Origin: Pelomonas sp. BJYL3
Lineage (GTDB): Bacteria; Pseudomonadota; Gammaproteobacteria; Burkholderiales; Burkholderiaceae_C
DNA: 64,000 bases
Reading direction: 5' to 3'
NCBI RefSeq assembly: GCF_027257975.1
Contig: NZ_JANZKX010000006.1
Location: 248,001 to 312,000 of the forward strand
Shown one piece after another: positions 21,573-30,841 of this stretch. Under the pieces are notes generated by a model. The model made no database searches, was not told the DNA's origin, and saw nothing but the letters and a program-made list of their open reading frames with translations. Each line of letters starts with the position of its first letter. The first letter of the stretch is position 1. A program made the translations under genes and the position numbers.

Positions 21573-21578
21573 TAGACT
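21573..21578 (+). promoter_or_regulatory. -10 box of the polyamine transporter genes
   Basis: TAGACT in CCTAGACTGG, the same ten bases as in front of the first aminotransferase gene. The solute-binding protein starts 107 bases downstream with a GGAGG ribosome site. Confidence 0.4.
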
Positions 21579-21684
21579 GGCTCGCACCATTTTCTGCCCA
21601 GGGGTTCAGACCTGACCCCAGCGCTTCATGACACGCGCTCTTGCAGCGTCCACTGGTTCTGATTGTTTTCCAGGAGGTTCTTCC

Positions 21685-22833
21685 ATGTCGCAGCCCACCC
21701 GGTCCCTTCCGCAGTCCCTGCTCCGTGCCCTGCCCGGCTTTCTGCTGCCCCTGGCGGCAGCCTGTGGCGCCCTCTTCGCGCCGGCCGCCCAGGCGCAGGA
21801 GGAGGAGAAGGTGCTCAACGTCTACAACTGGTCCGACTACATCGCCGAGGACACGCTGAAGCTCTTCGAGAAGGAGACCGGCATCAAGGTGCGTTACGAC
21901 AATTTCGACAACAACGAGATCGTCCACGCCAAGCTGGTTGCGGGCAAGACGGGTTATGACGTCGTCGTGCCCTCCTCCTACTGGGCCAAGCTGCAGGCGG
22001 ACGGCGGCCTGCTGCGCAAGATCGACAAGAGCCTCATCCCCAACTACAAGAACCTGGACCCCGAGGTGCAGACCCAGCTGGCCAGGCTGGACCCGGGCAA
22101 CGAGTACATGGTGAATTGGCTGTGGGGCTTCACCACGGTGGGCATCAATGTGGACAAGGTCAAGGCCGCGCTGGGCAGCACGCCCATGCCGGAGAACACC
22201 TGGGACCTGGTCTTCAAGCCCGAGTACATCTCCAAGCTCAAGAGCTGCGGCGTGAGCTTCCTGGACTCCGCCACCGAGGTCGTGCCCGCCGCCCTGCACT
22301 ACCTGGGCAAGCCGGCCTACAGCAAGAGCGTGTCCGACTACGCCGGCGTGCCGGCCCTGCTCAAGGCCATCCGCCCCTACGTGACCCTGTTCAGCTCCTC
22401 GGGCTACATCAACGACATGGCCAACGGCTCCATCTGCCTGGCCCTGGGCTGGTCCGGTGACATCAACATCGCCCGCCAGCGCGCCATCGACGGCAAGACC
22501 GGCCAGAAGATCGAGGCCCTGATCCCCAAGACCGGCGGCATCATCTTCATGGACACCATGGTGATCCCCATGGACGCGCCCCACCCCGGCAACGCGCACA
22601 AGTTCATCAACTTCATCCTGCGCCCCGAGATCCATGCCGGCCTGACCAACAAGGTCTTCTACGCCAACCCGAACAAGGAGGCGCGCAAGTTCGTGAAGCC
22701 CGAGGTGGCCAGCAACCCGACGGTCTTCCTGAGCGACACCGACATGAAGCGCATGGCCGCGCCCGATGCCATCAACAACGACGTGCGGCGCCAGATGACC
22801 CGCATGTACACCTCGTTCAAGACCGGCATCTGA
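21685..22833 (+). CDS. polyamine ABC transporter substrate-binding protein (PotF/SpuD-like)
   Basis: 382 residues. Periplasmic binding protein for putrescine or another polyamine. The signal peptide ends AAQA-QEEE near residue 35. The mature start LNVYNWSDYIAEDTLKLFEKETGIKVRYD is the PotF/SpuD hallmark, with VVPSSYWAKLQADGGLLRKIDKS and VNWLWGFTTVGINVDKV following. The ATG at 21685 has an excellent GGAGG site. The genes for the ATPase and both permeases follow in the same direction. Confidence 0.94.
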   Translation: MSQPTRSLPQSLLRALPGFLLPLAAACGALFAPAAQAQEEEKVLNVYNWSDYIAEDTLKLFEKETGIKVRYDNFDNNEIVHAKLVAGKTGYDVVVPSSYWAKLQADGGLLRKIDKSLIPNYKNLDPEVQTQLARLDPGNEYMVNWLWGFTTVGINVDKVKAALGSTPMPENTWDLVFKPEYISKLKSCGVSFLDSATEVVPAALHYLGKPAYSKSVSDYAGVPALLKAIRPYVTLFSSSGYINDMANGSICLALGWSGDINIARQRAIDGKTGQKIEALIPKTGGIIFMDTMVIPMDAPHPGNAHKFINFILRPEIHAGLTNKVFYANPNKEARKFVKPEVASNPTVFLSDTDMKRMAAPDAINNDVRRQMTRMYTSFKTGI

Positions 22834-22858
22834 TCCCCCTCCGGAGCACGCCCGCATC

Positions 22859-23968
22859 ATGATGAGCCCCAGCGCCGCCTCGACGCCCTACCTGCAGATC
22901 GACCAGGTACTCAAGGACTTCGGAGGCGGCGCCGTCGCCGTCAACCGCGTGTCCCTGGACATCGCGCAGGGCGAAATCTTCGCCCTGCTCGGCTCCTCGG
23001 GCTGCGGCAAGACCACGCTGCTGCGCATGCTGGCCGGCTTCGAGACGCCCACCAGCGGCCGCATCGTGCTCAACGGCCAGGACCTCGCCGGCCTCGCGCC
23101 CTACGAGCGTCCGATCAACATGATGTTCCAGAGCTATGCGCTCTTTCCGCACCTCAGCGTCTGGGACAACATCGCCTTCGGCCTGCGCCGCGACGGCTGC
23201 CCGAAGCCGGAGATCGAGGCGCGGGTGGAGGCCATGCTCAAGCTCGTGCAGCTCGGCAAGTATGCGAAGCGCAAGCCACACCAGCTCTCCGGCGGCCAGC
23301 AGCAGCGGGTGGCGCTGGCCCGCAGCCTCGCGAAGAAGCCTCAGCTGCTGCTGCTGGACGAGCCGCTCGGGGCGCTCGACAAGAAGCTGCGCGAGGAGAC
23401 GCAGATCGAGCTGGTCAACATCATCGAGGAGGTCGGCGTGACCTGCGTGATGGTGACCCACGACCAGGAGGAGGCCATGACCATGGCCTCACGCATCGGC
23501 GTGATGAGCGAGGGCCGCATCCTGCAGGTGGGCCCACCGGGCGAGATCTACGAGACGCCGGCCACGCGCTTCGTGGCCGACTTCATCGGCAACGTCAACC
23601 TCATGGAGGGCACGCTGGACGTGGACGAGGCGGACCACGTGGAGATCCAGTGCGCGGACTGCCGCCATTACGTCGGTCACGGGATCACGGGCACCAAGGG
23701 CATGGAGCTGGCCGTGGCGCTGCGGCCCGAGAAGATCCAGCTGGGGCGCACGCCGCCGGTGCGGACCGATGTCAATGCGGTGCGGGGCCGCATCCGCGAC
23801 ATGTCCTACTTCGGCAGCTACACCGTCTACCACCTGGCGCTGCCCAGCGGGGCGGTGCTGAAGGTCTCGCAGGCCAACACGGCGCGGCATCCGGACGAGG
23901 TGCTGTCCTGGGACGACGAGGCCTGGGCCTACTGGACGGACAGCGCCCAGGTCGTGCTGACGCAATGA
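22859..23968 (+). CDS. polyamine ABC transporter ATP-binding protein (PotG-like)
   Basis: 369 residues. The ATPase has Walker [14 protein letters not shown]-loop [14 protein letters not shown], signature [15 protein letters not shown], Walker [13 protein letters not shown] and a C-terminal TOBE-type regulatory domain ([10 protein letters not shown]). Powers polyamine import with the two permeases directly downstream. Two adjacent ATGs (22859, 22862) are possible; the gene starts 25 bases after the binding protein gene. Confidence 0.95.
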   Translation: MMSPSAASTPYLQIDQVLKDFGGGAVAVNRVSLDIAQGEIFALLGSSGCGKTTLLRMLAGFETPTSGRIVLNGQDLAGLAPYERPINMMFQSYALFPHLSVWDNIAFGLRRDGCPKPEIEARVEAMLKLVQLGKYAKRKPHQLSGGQQQRVALARSLAKKPQLLLLDEPLGALDKKLREETQIELVNIIEEVGVTCVMVTHDQEEAMTMASRIGVMSEGRILQVGPPGEIYETPATRFVADFIGNVNLMEGTLDVDEADHVEIQCADCRHYVGHGITGTKGMELAVALRPEKIQLGRTPPVRTDVNAVRGRIRDMSYFGSYTVYHLALPSGAVLKVSQANTARHPDEVLSWDDEAWAYWTDSAQVVLTQ

Positions 23969-23975
23969 GGCCCTC

Positions 23976-24917
23976 ATGAGCACGCCCTCCAAGCTTCTTG
24001 CCTGGCGACCCCGCTGGTGGCGCGGTCGCAGCGCCGTCATCGCCCTGCCCTATGCCTGGCTGCTGGTCTTCTTCGCCCTGCCCTTCCTGATCGTGCTGAA
24101 GATCAGCGTCTCCGAGATGGAGACCGTTCATGTGAAGGACCTGCTGCGCTACGCCGACGGCGTGGCCACACTGACGGTCAAGCTCAGCAACTACCTCTTC
24201 ATCACCGAAGACGAGCTCTACTTCAAGGCCTACCTCAACAGCCTCAAGTACGCGGGCATCACCACCCTCGGCTGCCTGTTCATCGGCTATCCCTTCGCCT
24301 ACTTCATGGCGCGGGCCCGGGCCACGCTGCAACCGGCCCTGCTGATGCTGGTGATGCTGCCCTTCTGGACCAGCTTCCTGCTGCGCGTCTATGCCTGGAA
24401 GGGCCTGCTGGCCGACAAGGGCTGGGTGGCGCAGGCCATCGAGGGGCTCGGCCTGGACAGGCTCATGGCGGCCGCAGGCTGGATCCCCGCGCCGGGCATG
24501 CTGCTGAACACGCCCTTCTCGCTGGCCCTGGGCATGATCTACACCTACCTGCCCTTCATGGTGCTGCCGCTGTACGCCAACCTCTCCAAGATGGACCTGC
24601 GCCTGCTGGAGGCCGCGGCGGACCTGGGGGCCACGCCCTGGACGGCCTTCTGGAAGATCACGGTGCCGCTGTCCAAGGCCGGCATCATCGCGGGCTCCAT
24701 GCTGGTCTTCATCCCCTGCGTGGGCGAGTTCGTGATCCCCGAGCTGCTGGGCGGCCCGCAGACGCTCATGATCGGCCGCGTGCTGTGGGACGAGTTCTTC
24801 AGCAACAACGACTGGCCCATGGCCTCGGCCGTGGCGGTGGTCGTGATCCTGCTGATCATCGTGCCGCTGGCGCTCTTCAACAAATACCAGGCGGAGAGCC
24901 AGGAGGCCAGATCATGA
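23976..24917 (+). CDS. polyamine ABC transporter permease (PotH-like)
   Basis: 313 residues, six predicted membrane helices. The N-terminal YAWLLVFFALPFLIVLKISVSE and the EAA loop around LLEAAADLGATPWTAFWKITVPLSKAG mark a type I importer permease. The long periplasmic loop between helices 1 and 2 is typical of PotH. Starts seven bases after the ATPase gene. Its stop overlaps the next start in ATGA. Confidence 0.94.
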   Translation: MSTPSKLLAWRPRWWRGRSAVIALPYAWLLVFFALPFLIVLKISVSEMETVHVKDLLRYADGVATLTVKLSNYLFITEDELYFKAYLNSLKYAGITTLGCLFIGYPFAYFMARARATLQPALLMLVMLPFWTSFLLRVYAWKGLLADKGWVAQAIEGLGLDRLMAAAGWIPAPGMLLNTPFSLALGMIYTYLPFMVLPLYANLSKMDLRLLEAAADLGATPWTAFWKITVPLSKAGIIAGSMLVFIPCVGEFVIPELLGGPQTLMIGRVLWDEFFSNNDWPMASAVAVVVILLIIVPLALFNKYQAESQEARS

Positions 24918-25771
24918 GCCGCGCGATCTTCGGCCCGCGCAGCAGCCGCGCGGTGGCCCGCACCTGGCTGCTGCTGGGCTTCGCCTTCCTCTACCTGCCC
25001 CTGCTGGCCCTGGTGATCTACAGCTTCAATGCCTCGCCCGTGCCCTCGGTCTGGGGCGGCTTCACGCTGAACTGGTACAGCCAGCTGGGCGAGGACCGCG
25101 AGTTGCTCGCCGGTCTGTGGCTCTCGCTCAAGATCGCCTTCTTCACGGCCTCGGCCTCGGTGCTGCTGGGCTGCTTCGCGGCCTTCGCGCTGGTGAAGTA
25201 CCGCCGCTTCAAGGGCCGCACGCTCTTCGCGGGCATGGTCAATGCGCCGCTGGTGATGCCGGAGGTGATCGTGGGCCTGTCCTTGCTGCTGATGCTGGTG
25301 TCCGTGCAGCGAGCCCTGGGCTTTCCGGAGCGTGGCAGCCTCACCATCTGGATGGGCCACCTGCTGCTGGGCCTGGCCTATGCCACGGTCGTGATCCAGG
25401 CGCGGCTGCAAGACCTGCCCCCCTCGCTGGAGGAGGCCGCCATGGACCTCGGTGCGCGGCCGCTGCAGGTCTTCTTCCTGGTCACCCTGCCGATGATCTC
25501 GCAGTCCCTGCTCTCGGCCTGGCTGCTGACCTTCACGCTGTCGCTGGACGACGTCGTCCTCTCGGCCTTCCTGTCGGGCCCGGGTTCCACCACCCTGCCC
25601 CTGGTGATCTTCTCGCGGGCGCGCCTGGGCGTGTCGCCCAGCATCAATGCGGTGGCCACGGTGGTCATCGTGGTGGTGTCCCTGGGCATTGTCGCGGCCA
25701 GCCTGGCCATCGCGCGGCGCGAGCGGCGCCTGGCCCGCGAACTCGCCGCGGCGCAGCGCGACAGTGGCTGA
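24914..25771 (+). CDS. polyamine ABC transporter permease (PotI-like)
   Basis: 285 residues, six predicted membrane helices. LLLGFAFLYLPLLALVIYSFNASP at the start and the EAA loop SLEEAAMDLGARPLQVFFLVTLP identify the PotI-type partner of PotH. The ATG overlaps the preceding stop (ATGA), so the two permeases are translationally coupled. It ends 78 bases before the outer-membrane protein gene. Confidence 0.94.
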   Translation: MSRAIFGPRSSRAVARTWLLLGFAFLYLPLLALVIYSFNASPVPSVWGGFTLNWYSQLGEDRELLAGLWLSLKIAFFTASASVLLGCFAAFALVKYRRFKGRTLFAGMVNAPLVMPEVIVGLSLLLMLVSVQRALGFPERGSLTIWMGHLLLGLAYATVVIQARLQDLPPSLEEAAMDLGARPLQVFFLVTLPMISQSLLSAWLLTFTLSLDDVVLSAFLSGPGSTTLPLVIFSRARLGVSPSINAVATVVIVVVSLGIVAASLAIARRERRLARELAAAQRDSG

Positions 25772-25849
25772 GCCCCCGGTCACCACCTCCCGTTTCCTTC
25801 CCTGTCAACGCATCCGACTCACGACTCACCACAACCTCAGGAGCTCCCC

Positions 25850-27256
25850 ATGAAGCAGCACACCCTGGCCCTCCTCGCCGCCGCCCTGGCCCTGGCCTAT
25901 GGCTGGCCCGTTCAGGCTCAAAGCAATGAGGAGCTGCTCAAGGAGCTGCGCGCACTGAAGGAGCGCGTCACCCAGCTGGAAGACAAGCTCAAGGCCGCCG
26001 AAGGCAAGGCGGCCAAGCCCGCCGAGGCCCAATGGGGCATGACGCCCGAACAGGTGCGGGAGTTCAACCGCATCGCCGTCAAGACCGAGGCGCTGGAGGA
26101 CTCCCAGGAAGCGCTGGGCCTCAAGAACCTCAAGATCACCGGCTTCATCGATCCCACCTTCATCGCCAACAAGGCCCAGAACACCGCCGGCTTCCAGCTC
26201 CTCAACAAGGACCCCTACGCCTACGACTCAGGCTACTTCGGCATGGCCCTGCTGGACTTCCAGAAGGAGATGGACGGCGGCACCCGCTACAAGCTGACCC
26301 TGGCACCGGACCGCGGCACGGGCTCGGTCTTCAACGGGGGCTCGATCGTCCACGAGGCCAGTGTCAACATCCCCCTGGGCGACCTGCAGACCCGCCTCTG
26401 GGTGGGCCAGATCCCCGACTGGACGGGCTACGAGATGACCGCCCCGCCCCTCAACAAGCTCATCACCCACAACCTGCTCTTCGACTACACCGCGCCCACC
26501 GCCTACACCGGCGCCGTGGCCGACATCACCCGCGGCAAGTGGATGATCAAGGCCGGCCTGGCCAATGTGAACAACTCGCGCAAGAGCGCCGGCAACAAGA
26601 CACCAGCCCTGGTCTACCGCGTGGACTACGCCAAGGGCGAGTTCCAGGGCTTCGGCTTCACCGGCCTGCACGGCAAGGCCTACAACTACGCGACCGACGC
26701 CCTCGACGGCAGCGGCGCCCCGCGCTTCGCCGACCAGGCGGGCAAGGACACGCGCGTGGACATGCTGGAGTTCGACGCCTACTTCATCCGCGGCGACTTC
26801 ACCTGGCAGGGCCAGCTCTCCTGGGGACGCCAGCGCCACGCCGCCATCTTCAACGAGGACGGCCAGCTGCGCGACGCCAGCTGGAGCGGCCTGTCCACGC
26901 TCATGGCCTACAAGTTCATCCCGCGCTGGGAAGTCACGGGCCGCCTGGACTACCTGCGCAACAGCAAGAACGGTGGCGGTCTCTTCGGCTACAGCTACGA
27001 CGACAGCCACAACGGCATCGGCCGCGGCAACGGCTTCTTCTGGGATGACGCCAACCCCGACCCCGACACCGCCGGCAAGGGCGCGAACCGCTACGCCCTC
27101 AGCCTGGGTCTCAGCTACCTGCTCAACCAGAACACGATCTGGAAGCTCGAGTACCGCTACGATGGCGCTAGCCTGCCGGTGTTCCTGAACACCAAGGATG
27201 GCAGCTTCACCAAGACCAACCAGCTGCTGGGCACCTCCATGGTGCTGAGCTTCTGA
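25850..27256 (+). CDS. DUF3138 outer-membrane porin-like protein
   Basis: 468 residues. A signal peptide ends VQAQ-SNEE near residue 24, followed by a coiled coil (ELLKELRALKERVTQLEDKL) and then a long beta-rich region ending with an aromatic-terminated strand (MVLSF), the usual outer-membrane barrel ending. GFIDPTFIANKAQNTAGFQ and LLDFQKEMDGGTRYKLTL are typical of DUF3138 proteins of Burkholderiales. No substrate is established for the family. Its place between the polyamine importer and the aldehyde dehydrogenase suggests it brings polyamines across the outer membrane. Confidence 0.87.
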   Translation: MKQHTLALLAAALALAYGWPVQAQSNEELLKELRALKERVTQLEDKLKAAEGKAAKPAEAQWGMTPEQVREFNRIAVKTEALEDSQEALGLKNLKITGFIDPTFIANKAQNTAGFQLLNKDPYAYDSGYFGMALLDFQKEMDGGTRYKLTLAPDRGTGSVFNGGSIVHEASVNIPLGDLQTRLWVGQIPDWTGYEMTAPPLNKLITHNLLFDYTAPTAYTGAVADITRGKWMIKAGLANVNNSRKSAGNKTPALVYRVDYAKGEFQGFGFTGLHGKAYNYATDALDGSGAPRFADQAGKDTRVDMLEFDAYFIRGDFTWQGQLSWGRQRHAAIFNEDGQLRDASWSGLSTLMAYKFIPRWEVTGRLDYLRNSKNGGGLFGYSYDDSHNGIGRGNGFFWDDANPDPDTAGKGANRYALSLGLSYLLNQNTIWKLEYRYDGASLPVFLNTKDGSFTKTNQLLGTSMVLSF

Positions 27257-27265
27257 GCCCGCGGT

Positions 27266-27291
27266 CCGGCCGGCCCACGAGGCCCGGCCGG
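27266..27291 (+). terminator. GC hairpin after the DUF3138 gene
   Basis: CCGGCCGGCC pairs with GGCC-C-GGCCGG (one bulged C) around CACGA. There is no T run, so termination is uncertain; it could protect the 3' end of the upstream mRNA. Confidence 0.4.
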
Positions 27292-27316
27292 CCCCGCCAA
27301 CGATCACGGATGACCC

Positions 27317-28810
27317 ATGAGCACCATTGACTGGCACCAGCGTGCCCAGGCCCTTCAGATCGACGGCCGCCCCTTCATCAAGGGCCGGCGCGTGGACAGC
27401 GTGGCGGGCGAGCACTTCGACTGCATCTCGCCCATCGACGGCCGCGTGATCGGCCAGGTCGCCCGCTGCGGCGCCCAGGACATCGACGCCGCCGTGCAGG
27501 CCGCGCGCCAGGCCTTCGAGGACGGCCGCTGGTCCGCCAAGCCGCCGGCCGTGCGCAAGAAGATCCTGCTGAAGTTCGCCGACAAGATCCTGGCCGCGCG
27601 TGACGAACTCGCCCTGCTCGAGACCGTGGACATGGGCAAGCCCATCCAGTACGCCCTGAGTGTGGACGTACCGGCCGCGGCCCGCTGCATCCAGTGGTAC
27701 GCCGAGGCCGTGGACAAGATCTATGACGAGATCGCCCCCACCGGCCCCAGCGCCCTGGCCCTGATCACCCGCGAGCCCATGGGCGTCATCGGCGCCATCG
27801 TGCCCTGGAACTACCCCATGATCATGGCCTCGTGGAAGCTGGGCCCGGCACTGGCGGCGGGCAACTCGGTCGTGCTCAAGCCCAGTGAGAAGTCCCCGCT
27901 GACGGCCCTGCGCCTGGCCGAGCTGGCCGTCGAGGCCGGGCTGCCGGAGGGCGTGTTCAACGTGGTGCCCGGCTACGGCCACGAGGCCGGCGAGGCGCTG
28001 GCCCTGCACATGGACGTCGACGCCATCGGCTTCACCGGCTCCACGCGCGTGGGCCGCAAGATGCTGGAGTACGCCGGCCGATCCAACCTCAAGCGCGTCT
28101 TCAACGAGCTGGGCGGCAAGAGCGCCTTCCTCGTCTTCCCGGACTTCAAGGACCTGGCCCGCGCCGCCCGCACCGTGGCCGGCAGCATGTTCTTCAACCA
28201 GGGCGAGAGCTGCAATGCGCCCTCGCGGGTGATGGTGCACGCCAGCATTGCCGACGAGTTCGAGGCATTGCTGGCCCAGCAGGCGCCGCGCTACCAGCCG
28301 GGCGACCCGCTGGACCCCGCCACCGTGATGGGCGCCCTGGTCGACGAGGGCCAGCTGCGCACGGTGATGGGCTACATCGAGTCCGGCCTGGCCGAGGGTG
28401 CGCGCGCCCTGTGCGGCGCCACGCAGGCCCGGGCCGAGAGCGGCGGTTTCTACGTCGCACCCACCATCTTCAGCGGCGTGAGCAATGGCATGAAGATCGC
28501 CCGCGAGGAGATCTTCGGCCCGGTGATGAGCGTGCTGCGCTTCAACGACGAGGCCGAGGCCCTGCGCCTGGCCAACGACTCCAGCTATGGCCTGCAGGCC
28601 AGCGTCTGGAGCTCCGACCTCGACCGCGCCCACCGCGTGGCCCGCGCCCTGCGGGCCGGCACCGTCCACGTCAACCAGTACGACGAAGACGACATGACCG
28701 TGCCTTTCGGCGGCTACAAGCAATCCGGCAATGGCCGCGACAAGAGCCTGCACGCCTTCGACAAGTACACGGAGCTGAAGACGACCTGGCTGCGCATCAA
28801 CGGAGCCTGA
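27317..28810 (+). CDS. puuC: aldehyde dehydrogenase, PuuC-like
   Basis: 497 residues. NAD(P)-dependent oxidation of gamma-glutamyl-gamma-aminobutyraldehyde or 4-aminobutyraldehyde. Landmarks: IVPWNYPMIMASWKLGPALA, GFTGSTRVGRKM, catalytic Glu in FNELGGKSAF (about 264) and catalytic Cys in NQGESCNAPSR (about 299), and the C-terminal FGGYKQSGNGRDKS. It completes the putrescine pathway to GABA with the PuuA, B, D enzymes and also fits the SpuC route. A possible earlier ATG lies at 27309 but is out of frame. Confidence 0.92.
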   Translation: MSTIDWHQRAQALQIDGRPFIKGRRVDSVAGEHFDCISPIDGRVIGQVARCGAQDIDAAVQAARQAFEDGRWSAKPPAVRKKILLKFADKILAARDELALLETVDMGKPIQYALSVDVPAAARCIQWYAEAVDKIYDEIAPTGPSALALITREPMGVIGAIVPWNYPMIMASWKLGPALAAGNSVVLKPSEKSPLTALRLAELAVEAGLPEGVFNVVPGYGHEAGEALALHMDVDAIGFTGSTRVGRKMLEYAGRSNLKRVFNELGGKSAFLVFPDFKDLARAARTVAGSMFFNQGESCNAPSRVMVHASIADEFEALLAQQAPRYQPGDPLDPATVMGALVDEGQLRTVMGYIESGLAEGARALCGATQARAESGGFYVAPTIFSGVSNGMKIAREEIFGPVMSVLRFNDEAEALRLANDSSYGLQASVWSSDLDRAHRVARALRAGTVHVNQYDEDDMTVPFGGYKQSGNGRDKSLHAFDKYTELKTTWLRINGA

Positions 28811-28885
28811 ACGGGTGTGGCGGGGCAAGCCGCCCTGCGCACATCGAGAAGGGCCTGAAGCGCTGAGGCGGCCCACAATGGCGGG

Positions 28886-29830
28886 ATGAAGTCCCTGCAC
28901 GCGACAGCCCGCGTCCCCCTCGCCGCCTACCTCAGCCTCGCCGCCAGCACCAGCCTGGTCGGCAGCTATGTGGGCCTGTCCAAGCTCCTGCTGCTGAGCT
29001 TTCCGGTCTTCCTCTTGGCCTGGCTGCGCTTCGGCATCGCGGGGGTGCTGATGGCGGGCTGGGTGAAGGCCCCGACGGGCGCCGCGCCGCTGAGCCCGCG
29101 CACGCGCGGCCTGCTCTTCCTGGAGAGCTTCATCGGGAACTTCCTGTTCTCCATCTGCCTGCTCTTCGGCCTGCGGCAGTGCTCGGCCATGGCGGCGGGG
29201 GTGATCATGGCGGGCATCCCGGCGGCGGTGGCACTCTTGAGCGCTCTGTTCCTGAGAGAGCGGCTGCGGCCGCAGGTGCTGGCGGGCCTGGTGCTGGGTG
29301 TGGCGGGCATCGCGCTGGTCGCGCTGGAACGCCAGGGCGGCGCGGCGCAGTCCACGCCCCTGGGCCTGGCCCTGGTGCTGGCGGCGGTGTTCTGCGAGGG
29401 GACCTATGTCGTCATCGGCAAGCGCCTGACGCAAGACCTGGCCCCGCGCCGCATCAGCGCGCTGATCAACCTCTGGGGCCTGGCGCTGGTCACGCCACTG
29501 GGCTTGTGGCAGGCGCTGAGCTTCGACTTCAGCGCGGTACCCCTGCCGCACTGGGCGCTGCTGCTCTTCTATGCCGCGGCAGCCAGCATGGTCACCGTGG
29601 TGCTGTGGATGCGCGGCCTGCGCGCCGTGCCGGCCTCGCAGGCCGGGGTGTTCATGGTCTTTCTGCCGGTGGCGACGGCCCTGGTGGGCTGGGCCTTCCT
29701 GCAGGAGCAGCTGCAGCTGACGCAGGGCCTGGCCTATGGGCTGGCGCTCAGCGGCGTGCTGCTGGCGACCTGGCCCGAGCGTGGCGAGCGGCCCACCGCC
29801 GTGGTCGCGCCAGGGCAGGGCAATCCCTGA
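28886..29830 (+). CDS. EamA/DMT family transporter
   Basis: 314 residues with about ten membrane helices in two EamA repeats; FLLAWLRFGIAGVLMAGWV and the second-repeat AVPASQAGVFMVFLPVATALVGWAFLQEQL are characteristic. Substrate unknown. CACAAT (28874-28879) lies six bases before the ATG, so the message may be leaderless. Not obviously part of the polyamine cluster, although it follows it directly. Confidence 0.86.
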   Translation: MKSLHATARVPLAAYLSLAASTSLVGSYVGLSKLLLLSFPVFLLAWLRFGIAGVLMAGWVKAPTGAAPLSPRTRGLLFLESFIGNFLFSICLLFGLRQCSAMAAGVIMAGIPAAVALLSALFLRERLRPQVLAGLVLGVAGIALVALERQGGAAQSTPLGLALVLAAVFCEGTYVVIGKRLTQDLAPRRISALINLWGLALVTPLGLWQALSFDFSAVPLPHWALLLFYAAAASMVTVVLWMRGLRAVPASQAGVFMVFLPVATALVGWAFLQEQLQLTQGLAYGLALSGVLLATWPERGERPTAVVAPGQGNP

Positions 29831-29915
29831 GTTTGGGGGCATTTGCGCGGCATGCGGGCGCACGGTGCCCGCTCCATGCCCTACCATTGAGCGGACCGTC
29901 GCCGCTGTACTCTCG

Positions 29916-30830
29916 ATGCCCTCTCCACGCCCCCCAGCCCTCGAAGCCGAAGATGCCCAGCAGGGCCGTCTGCCCGCCACTGAGACTGCCCGAGCCCGCG
30001 AACTCGCCGCCTGGCTGGACTGGGTCAACGACTGGGCCCGCCTGATGCAGCTCCCCCCGTGCGACGAAGCCTCGCCGGCCCGCAAGCGCCGCGGCCACAC
30101 GCCGCTGGCGCTGATCTTCTCGCCCCATCCGGATGACGAATGCATCGTCGGCGCCCTGCCCCTGCGGCTGCGGCGCGAGTCGCACTGGCGCGTCTGCAAT
30201 GTGGCCGTGACGCTGGGCAGCAACCAGGCCCGGCGCCAGCCGCGCTGGCAGGAGCTGCGCCAGGCCTGCGAACTGCTGGACTTCGAGACACTGCAGCTGG
30301 CCGACGGCGGCCTGGAGCAGGTCCGCCCCGACACCCCCATCGCCCAGCCCCTGCTGTGGCAGTCCCATGTCGACAAGGCCGCCGCCCTGCTGCGCCGTGA
30401 GCAGCCTGCCCTGGTGCTGCTGCCGCACGAGGGCGACGGCATCGCCACCCACATGGGCGTGCACCGCCTGGCCCTGGATGCCCTGCAGGCCGCGGGCTAC
30501 AACGGCCTGGTGGCCCAGACCGAATACTGGGCACCGCAGTCCGGCGCCAACCTGATGGTGGAGAGCTCCAGGCAAGACCTGGCACGCCTGGTGCAGGCCC
30601 TGTCCCGTCATGTTGGCGAGGTCGCCCGCAACCCCTACCACCTGCGCCTGCCGGCCTGGATGGCCGACAACGTGCGCCGCGGCGGCGAGATGATCGCCGG
30701 CGCCGGCACCGCACCGCCGGCCTTCGGCTTCGCCACCCTGTACCGCCTCACCCGCTGGCTGGCCGGCCGCGAGCAGGATGACCTGCCGCCCCGCATGGCC
30801 GGTGCCGCCGAGCGCCTCAGCCTGGCCTGA
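29916..30830 (+). CDS. PIG-L family deacetylase
   Basis: 304 residues. The metal-binding motif PHPDDE lies in LALIFSPHPDDECIVGALP, with the further His in ATHMGVHRLALDAL, as in LmbE/PIG-L N-acetylglucosamine or related deacetylases. An N-terminal ~55-residue extension precedes it. The ATG at 29916 was chosen because the open frame upstream runs into the previous gene; TGTACT lies four bases before it. It is followed after 11 bases by an AstE-like hydrolase. The substrate is not known. Confidence 0.88.
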   Translation: MPSPRPPALEAEDAQQGRLPATETARARELAAWLDWVNDWARLMQLPPCDEASPARKRRGHTPLALIFSPHPDDECIVGALPLRLRRESHWRVCNVAVTLGSNQARRQPRWQELRQACELLDFETLQLADGGLEQVRPDTPIAQPLLWQSHVDKAAALLRREQPALVLLPHEGDGIATHMGVHRLALDALQAAGYNGLVAQTEYWAPQSGANLMVESSRQDLARLVQALSRHVGEVARNPYHLRLPAWMADNVRRGGEMIAGAGTAPPAFGFATLYRLTRWLAGREQDDLPPRMAGAAERLSLA

Positions 30831-30841
30831 GCGCCACTCGC

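Noticed and set aside
26228-30454. A 1,408-codon open frame on the minus strand
   Set aside because: It is antisense to the DUF3138, PuuC-like and transporter genes, all with clear motifs. High GC makes long stop-free antisense frames common, and the translation is low in complexity with no domain.
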